Below, in pieces: positions 59,344 to 64,000 of a stretch of DNA of 64,000 nt. The notes under the pieces are model-generated. The model was not told where the DNA came from. It searched no databases and saw only the letters and a list, made by a program, of their open reading frames with translations. The stretch covers positions 2,145,501 to 2,209,500 of the forward strand of contig JAKTNV010000020.1 of assembly GCA_022747635.1 (NCBI GenBank). The letters run 5' to 3'. Within the stretch, counting starts at the first letter, position 1; each line of letters begins with the position of its first letter. The stretch comes from Hetaerina americana (taxonomy: Eukaryota > Arthropoda > Insecta > Odonata > Calopterygidae). The translations under genes were made by a program, and so were the position numbers.

Positions 59344-62223
59344 TCAGGTAGGATCAGGTGGGAGTAGGTTAGGGATATCAGGAGAGCCAGGCCCTTGTCT
59401 CGTTTTAGTCTTTTTCTGCTGAGGAGTTTCCTTCGGTGGGGGGAAATTACGATGAGGTTGGTTAAGGGTAGGATGAAAGGTTATATTTGCCGGCAGGTTT
59501 AGGCGTCTCTTCTTTTTAGGGATGCACGTTTTAGATTTTACCAGTTGGTGTGGGTAGGGGTAAATTCCAGAAGGTAGTGACGAGGACCAAAGGTTTGCGA
59601 TGAGAGGATTTTTTGACTGTTCAAGCGACTTCCTGTAACTTATTAGGGCGGCATAAATGGCTTCATTTATTGTTGGAAGGTTAAGTTCTCTGAAAACATT
59701 CACTGTTGGAATAAACCAGCGTGCTCCTCCAAGCCGGCGAGCAATCTTGTTCTGCCAAGTCTGTACTTTCTTTAACGCAAATGCAGGGGCTGTGGCCCAT
59801 ATTGGAGATGCATACAGAATTTGTGGAAGCAATACTGAGTTTAGGATATTCAATTTATTAGATAGAGAGGTTTTGGAGGTTTGAGTAAGAAGAGGATGTA
59901 AGGCAAATGCGGTGGAGCGGATTTTGGAAATTTTATGGTTGATATGAGGAACGAAGGATAATTTAGAGTCCATTACTACACCTAAAAATGTGTGGGTTGG
60001 TTTCTGTGGGAGAATTTGTTGATTTAAGGTAAGATAGGTATTGTTATATTTTGTCGGGTGTCGAGTAAAGCATACTTTGGTGCATTTAGAGGGATTTACA
60101 GATAATCTCCACTCAGCAAGCCAGGACTCGATTAGATCAAGGTGTGCTTGCAGAGCGTCAGTGGTTTTGTAAGGCCACCAGCTCTGGGCTGCTATGGCTG
60201 TGTCATCGGCGTAGAGGAATAGGTGAGTATCCGGGTGGATGGGAATGTCATCTATATAAATGTTGAACAGTAATGGACTTAGGACGGCACCTTGGGGTAC
60301 GCCTGTGTAGATATTATGGTATCTCGATTTGTAGGAATGGTGGGAAATGGAAAAGGTGCGGTTAGATAAGAAGGATTGAATCAATTTTAAGAGGTATAAC
60401 GGGATGTTCTTTTGGCTCAGCTTGTAAAGCAAACCTTCATGCCACACTTTGTCAAATGCTTGGCTAATGTCAAGGAATACTGCAGAGGTTACAAGTTTAG
60501 TATTAAAACCGGAGGTAATCAATTCCGTAAGTCGGTTAATTTGGTGAACAGTGGATGTTTTGGCTGTGAACCCAAATTGTTCGTTTCTGTATAGTGGATG
60601 AGAAAGTTGTTTGAGGCGGTTCAGAATGAGTTTCTCTAAGAGCTTACCAAGGGTGCAGGTGAGAGAGATAGGTCTGTAGCTGTCCACGTCGGATAGGTCC
60701 TTGCCTGGTTTGGGGAGAAGGATAATGTCTGAGGCCTTCCAAGCTTTTGGGAAGTACGAGGTTGCAAAACAGGAGTTTATAATGTACGTGAGGAAGTCAA
60801 TGCATGGTGATGGGAGTAATTTAACAGCTTTTGTTGGTATACAGTCAGGACCAGAGGAGCATTTATTGGGAAATGATGCAATAGCATTGGAAACCTCCCT
60901 AGAGGAGCAAGTTATGGGTTCTGGTGTAGGGGAATAGAGAATGGCGGAAGAAAAGGTGATGATGTCTGTGTTTTTGGTTGGCATAGTATGAGGTGCAAAG
61001 GTATTGGTCATTCTATTGAGGAAGGCTTTTCCACGTTCCTTGTCTGAGTTTAATATACAACCATTGATTTTTAAAGGAGGTACGGTTTTTGTTGGATTTC
61101 TGAGTGTCCTGGCCATTTTCCATAACGAGTTGTCGTTTCTGGAAAGGTTGGCTATTTTCTCATTCCACTCCTGGGATCTGTGGTTTTGAAGTTCTAGTTT
61201 AACAATGTTGGATATTGCGTTGAATTGTGTTTTTAGGTGAGGTGATCTGGTCTTCTGATATAACTTTCGGAGTCTGTTTTTGTCTTTGATCAGGGAGAGA
61301 ATGTGTTGGGGTAGGGCATGTGAGAGTAGGGGCTGGCTAGGAGTTTGTTTTAGAGAGCGGACAAGGGACGTGTTTATGTTGGAGGTAAGAAACTGTATAC
61401 TGGAGTCTATAGATGCGTGAGTCAAGTTTACAACAGGAGGATCTGAGGGGAATGCTTCCGATATAATAGTTGAAAATTTTTTCCAGTTATGACCTTTAGC
61501 AGGCATAGGAAGGGATAATACCGGTGCAGTTTCAATGGAGTAAATGATTGGAAGATGGTCGGAACAATAATGGTGAATGACTTTAGAGGAGATAATGTAG
61601 GGGTAATTGTTTGATATAGCAATGTCTAAGATGTCTGAGGTGTCTACGTTGTTATGTTCTGAAATGTGGGTTGGTTCTGAAGGCGCGTGAATTGTGTAGT
61701 CAGAATCAGTAGCGAGTTCAAGAAGGGTCGAGCCTTTAGGATTAGACTTTTTACAGCCCCAGGAGGTGTGTTTACTGTTGAGATCGCCAAAAATGATAGT
61801 CGGAAGAGGAGAGTCAAGAATGTGATGGATTGAGTCTATGTCGGTCGATTTGGGTGGAATGTATAAGCTGTATATATTAATTTGTCCAAGTAAAGTGTGT
61901 AGGGAAATGCCTATGATTTCAAGTTTACTCATGGGAGAAGGAAGGTGTGTATGTTTAAGAGAGGACTTAATTAGAATGGCAACTCCACCACCTAGTTTGT
62001 GTTTGCTGGCATTTGATGTTCGGTCTAGGCGATAAATGGAGTAACCAGGTGTGAAGAGATGATGATTTGAAGCCAGTTGCGTCTCCGATAGCGTTATGAT
62101 GTCCGGTTTATGTTTAGATATGAGAAGGTGGAGTTGCTCAAGTTTATTGCGGATTCCATTGCAATTCCAGGCCAGTAACTTAAGATGGGCAATTTGGGCC
62201 ACATTAACCTTATTTGCAGCCAT
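59344..62223 (-). CDS. ORF2: endonuclease and reverse transcriptase of the Jockey-type element
   Basis: Uninterrupted 959-residue ORF starting at ATGGCTGC inside the end of ORF1. The N-terminal APE-type endonuclease shows WNCNGIRNK (about 19-27), SETQL with Glu47, FGDLNSKHTSWGC (Asp147, Asn149), and SDHLPI (Asp222-His223). The reverse transcriptase shows YRPISLTCTLGKLLEKLI (about 516-533), QFGFTAKTSTVHQ (549-561), FLDISQAFDKVW (583-594), GVPQGAVLSPLLFNIYIDD (641-659), the catalytic YADD (671-674), and FLGVVMDSKLSF. All catalytic residues checked are present. The product would nick target DNA and copy the RNA at the nick. The lack of stops suggests recent insertion, though activity is not shown. 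Confidence 0.93.
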   Translation of the reverse strand: MAANKVNVAQIAHLKLLAWNCNGIRNKLEQLHLLISKHKPDIITLSETQLASNHHLFTPGYSIYRLDRTSNASKHKLGGGVAILIKSSLKHTHLPSPMSKLEIIGISLHTLLGQINIYSLYIPPKSTDIDSIHHILDSPLPTIIFGDLNSKHTSWGCKKSNPKGSTLLELATDSDYTIHAPSEPTHISEHNNVDTSDILDIAISNNYPYIISSKVIHHYCSDHLPIIYSIETAPVLSLPMPAKGHNWKKFSTIISEAFPSDPPVVNLTHASIDSSIQFLTSNINTSLVRSLKQTPSQPLLSHALPQHILSLIKDKNRLRKLYQKTRSPHLKTQFNAISNIVKLELQNHRSQEWNEKIANLSRNDNSLWKMARTLRNPTKTVPPLKINGCILNSDKERGKAFLNRMTNTFAPHTMPTKNTDIITFSSAILYSPTPEPITCSSREVSNAIASFPNKCSSGPDCIPTKAVKLLPSPCIDFLTYIINSCFATSYFPKAWKASDIILLPKPGKDLSDVDSYRPISLTCTLGKLLEKLILNRLKQLSHPLYRNEQFGFTAKTSTVHQINRLTELITSGFNTKLVTSAVFLDISQAFDKVWHEGLLYKLSQKNIPLYLLKLIQSFLSNRTFSISHHSYKSRYHNIYTGVPQGAVLSPLLFNIYIDDIPIHPDTHLFLYADDTAIAAQSWWPYKTTDALQAHLDLIESWLAEWRLSVNPSKCTKVCFTRHPTKYNNTYLTLNQQILPQKPTHTFLGVVMDSKLSFVPHINHKISKIRSTAFALHPLLTQTSKTSLSNKLNILNSVLLPQILYASPIWATAPAFALKKVQTWQNKIARRLGGARWFIPTVNVFRELNLPTINEAIYAALISYRKSLEQSKNPLIANLWSSSLPSGIYPYPHQLVKSKTCIPKKKRRLNLPANITFHPTLNQPHRNFPPPKETPQQKKTKTRQGPGSPDIPNLLPPDPT

Positions 62224-63472
62224 ATTGTGACAATTGCTGAGCTATGGAGGTGAAAGCCTTCATGAAGACTGTACTGCGTTCGTGCGGGGGTGCTTTCGTA
62301 ATATCGGCTAAGAGCGACACGGTTTGCTGAACAAGCTGAGGCCAATCAAGGTCGGGGGAGGACTCTAAGGTTGGTATCTGGATATGGGGAATATTCCTAG
62401 TTTCTAGGCAAAGAGGCGGTGTATGTGGGTTGTTAAGAGAGGTTGTAGGTTGAAAAGGGGAGGAAAGGTAAGAGGTGGATGGTTCGGGGATGTCATTCCG
62501 GTCGGTATCTTGGAATTCAGGGGGAGGGGGGATGATGAAGGTTGTAGGAAGTGTGTCATTTGGGTTTAGATCAGGATATGGGGGGAGGGTAACATCTAGA
62601 GGCGGAGGTGGTGGACAGATGGGAGGTGTAGCTAACAAAGCGGAGGTTGTAGAGGAAGGTATCGGTACTATTAGGTTATCGATTGAGCATGAAGCCTGTC
62701 TTTTGTCCCAGTAATTTTCAGGGGGGGGAGCGGGGTAAATTGTAGACGATTGGGTCAGAGTTGGAGCTGAGATACCCAATTTGCTAGCTTTCGCCTTCAG
62801 GAATGTGGGGCAGCCTCTGTAAGTTGCGGTATGAGCACCGCCGCAGTTACAGCAGTAGAATGGACTCGAGGGAGGTAGCGGACAATTGTTTCTAGAATGA
62901 TTACCACCACATTTTCTGCATCTCAAGGGAAGGCGGCAATAATTCCTTGTATGTCCAAATCTTTGGCATTGCACACATTGCGCAGGATCAGAGGAGGGAA
63001 TGAATTCAGAGATCGAAATATCAATGCCACAGTACGTTTTTAAAGCCAGGAAGTCGCTTTCTTGCGAATTATCCTCCAAGGTGACTTTGACAAAGAAGAA
63101 AGGTTTGGGATGTTCAGGGCCTGATTGCATTCGTATTATACCTTTAGTTATAAAACCATCCGATTCAAGGTCTCCGGCTATTTGGTCTAAGGGAGTTACG
63201 GGCGGGATTCCTTTGATGACGAAGGATTTCATTTTCTCGGAGGGAGTTGGATTGGTAAAATAGGGAAGTTTGTTGGTATCTAGGAAGGAACGTATTTTAC
63301 GGTGATCATTCGGACATTGAGGATGGATAAGGATGAAGGATTTATTGTAGGAGATCTTGGGTTGGTAGCTGGTGATAGTTTGGAGCTTCAGGAGGTATTG
63401 CTGGTATGCGGTGGAGGCGGCTAGGCGAATAGGTGGTAAATTTTTGGCTGGACGGTCTTGCAGCGCACGCAT
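62210..63472 (-). CDS. ORF1: gag-like nucleic-acid-binding protein of the Jockey-type element
   Basis: Uninterrupted 420-residue ORF. Residues about 84-160 form the region typical of insect Jockey gag proteins that precedes the zinc knuckles (FVIKGIPPVTPLDQIAGDL onward). Three CCHC knuckles follow at about 166-179 (CVQCQRFGHTRNYC), 185-197 (CRKCGGNHSRNNC) and 207-221 (CCNCGGAHTATYRGC), in the order usual for the clade. The C-terminal third is Pro/Thr/Ser-rich and probably disordered. Such proteins bind the element RNA and form the ribonucleoprotein needed for retrotransposition. The Met at 63472 is the first in frame after the short leader. The stop lies 14 bases inside ORF2. Confidence 0.9.
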   Translation of the reverse strand: MRALQDRPAKNLPPIRLAASTAYQQYLLKLQTITSYQPKISYNKSFILIHPQCPNDHRKIRSFLDTNKLPYFTNPTPSEKMKSFVIKGIPPVTPLDQIAGDLESDGFITKGIIRMQSGPEHPKPFFFVKVTLEDNSQESDFLALKTYCGIDISISEFIPSSDPAQCVQCQRFGHTRNYCRLPLRCRKCGGNHSRNNCPLPPSSPFYCCNCGGAHTATYRGCPTFLKAKASKLGISAPTLTQSSTIYPAPPPENYWDKRQASCSIDNLIVPIPSSTTSALLATPPICPPPPPLDVTLPPYPDLNPNDTLPTTFIIPPPPEFQDTDRNDIPEPSTSYLSSPFQPTTSLNNPHTPPLCLETRNIPHIQIPTLESSPDLDWPQLVQQTVSLLADITKAPPHERSTVFMKAFTSIAQQLSQYGCK

Positions 63473-63535
63473 ATATGTGTCAGGTGACAGCCAATAAACA
63501 GCAGGACCACCTCAATAATACCACCTTTGATAATC

Positions 63536-64000
63536 CTTGGCGACGCGAAGCAAGTGGCCGTCGGGGGTTGCGGGGGTTGGGGCACGGACCGCGGATCGAG
63601 GCGTTGAATGCGAGTCACGGGAGGATGGGGCGGGGGGGAGGCGAGCGATCCACACCCCCCGCCCTCCCTTCTCCGGCCGGTCGATCCCCCGCCGGCCCTC
63701 GCAATCGGAGCGGCAACATCCCGATTTTTCGCCGGTCGGCTGAACTCTCGTCAAACATGTAAAAATATTTCGCTAGCCGACCTTCTCTTCTTCCTCCGGT
63801 CCCTCGTAATGTGTTTGTGCGTAGGATGGGGAGGGCACGAACTAATTTAGGGAAAGGCGAGGGAGGTTTTTTCACGCCTCGGGGAAATGAAGCGTGCTCA
63901 GGGATGCTTTAACGCCAAGCAGCTCGTGTTCCCTGGGCGAGACGGGCCCTGGGAACTCGCAAGGGTGTAGTCATTCGCCAGGCACGCGTGTGCAAAATCG
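63536..64000. other. GC-rich flank of the Jockey-type element
   Basis: A GC-rich patch (63540-63740) gives ORFs in several frames on both strands, with no recognised product. The rest has no assignable feature. Confidence 0.3.

Larger units (their letters stand above)
59150..63535 (-). mobile_element. Jockey-type non-LTR retrotransposon, both ORFs intact
   Basis: The element runs on the minus strand: a short 5' leader, gag-like ORF1, pol-like ORF2 overlapping by 14 bases, a short 3' UTR, and a very A-rich end (T-rich on the plus strand, 59151-59290) with an internal TA run. Jockey elements are typically about 4.5-5 kb with this two-ORF plan, so the copy is close to full length. The 5' leader before the first Met is only about 60 bases if the GC-rich sequence above 63540 is flank. 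I could not find a convincing target-site duplication, so both ends are approximate. Confidence 0.85.

Overview
The window looks like an intron-rich, repeat-rich animal nuclear genome, most likely an arthropod. The evidence is several mariner-family DNA transposons, a two-ORF Jockey-type retrotransposon, RTE-like and CR1-like LINE fragments, tRNA-derived SINE heads, long TA microsatellites, and a host gene made of short GC-rich exons with GT-AG introns. The species cannot be named from sequence alone. No prokaryotic or organellar gene was seen, and no canonical tRNA or rRNA gene.

Host gene. The only host coding signal I can support runs on the minus strand. Three exons, 55469-55016, 3428-2944 and 2395-2113, have good splice signals and matching reading phases (1 into 1, then 0 into 0). 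A fourth candidate, 56177-56054, joins upstream in phase 0. Together they encode a low-complexity Gly/Ser/Pro/Ala/His-rich segment, probably intrinsically disordered, of a protein I do not recognise. The intron between the second and third candidate exons (55015-3429) is about 51.6 kb and fills most of the window. Both ends of the gene appear to lie outside the window.

Transposons in and around the big intron. Six mariner loci are present (8.9, 13.1-13.9, 28.3-29.2, 39.2-40.4, 42.3-43.1 and 45.4-45.9 kb), plus one 209-bp TA-flanked MITE (27.1 kb). Four of the six lack the central catalytic part of the transposase but keep N- and C-terminal coding sequence. The 1.2-kb copy at 39.2 kb sits inside an older repeat. 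RTE/BovB-like LINE copies lie at 4.8-7.0, 7.6-8.3, 10.6-11.9 and 31.1-33.0 kb, and the first has the layout of a twin-primed 5' inversion. A CR1-like LINE left one 740-bp RT-bearing fragment (41.2-41.95 kb) and at least six short 3' tails. A nearly intact Jockey-type element with overlapping gag and pol ORFs lies at 59.15-63.5 kb on the minus strand.

Small structures. tRNA-derived SINE heads lie at 1.5-1.65 and 14.74-15.0 kb. A repeat family occurs as head-to-head inverted copies at 1.75-1.88 and 10.16-10.23 kb. A perfect 19-bp hairpin sits at 27.7 kb, a G-rich 12-bp minisatellite at 21.74-21.83 kb, and TA/GA/CA microsatellites cluster at 53.77-54.88 kb next to a hairpin that partly resembles a hammerhead core. 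Several GC-rich islands occur, the largest (54.9-56.5 kb) covering the upstream exons. Elsewhere in the intron I saw no supportable gene.
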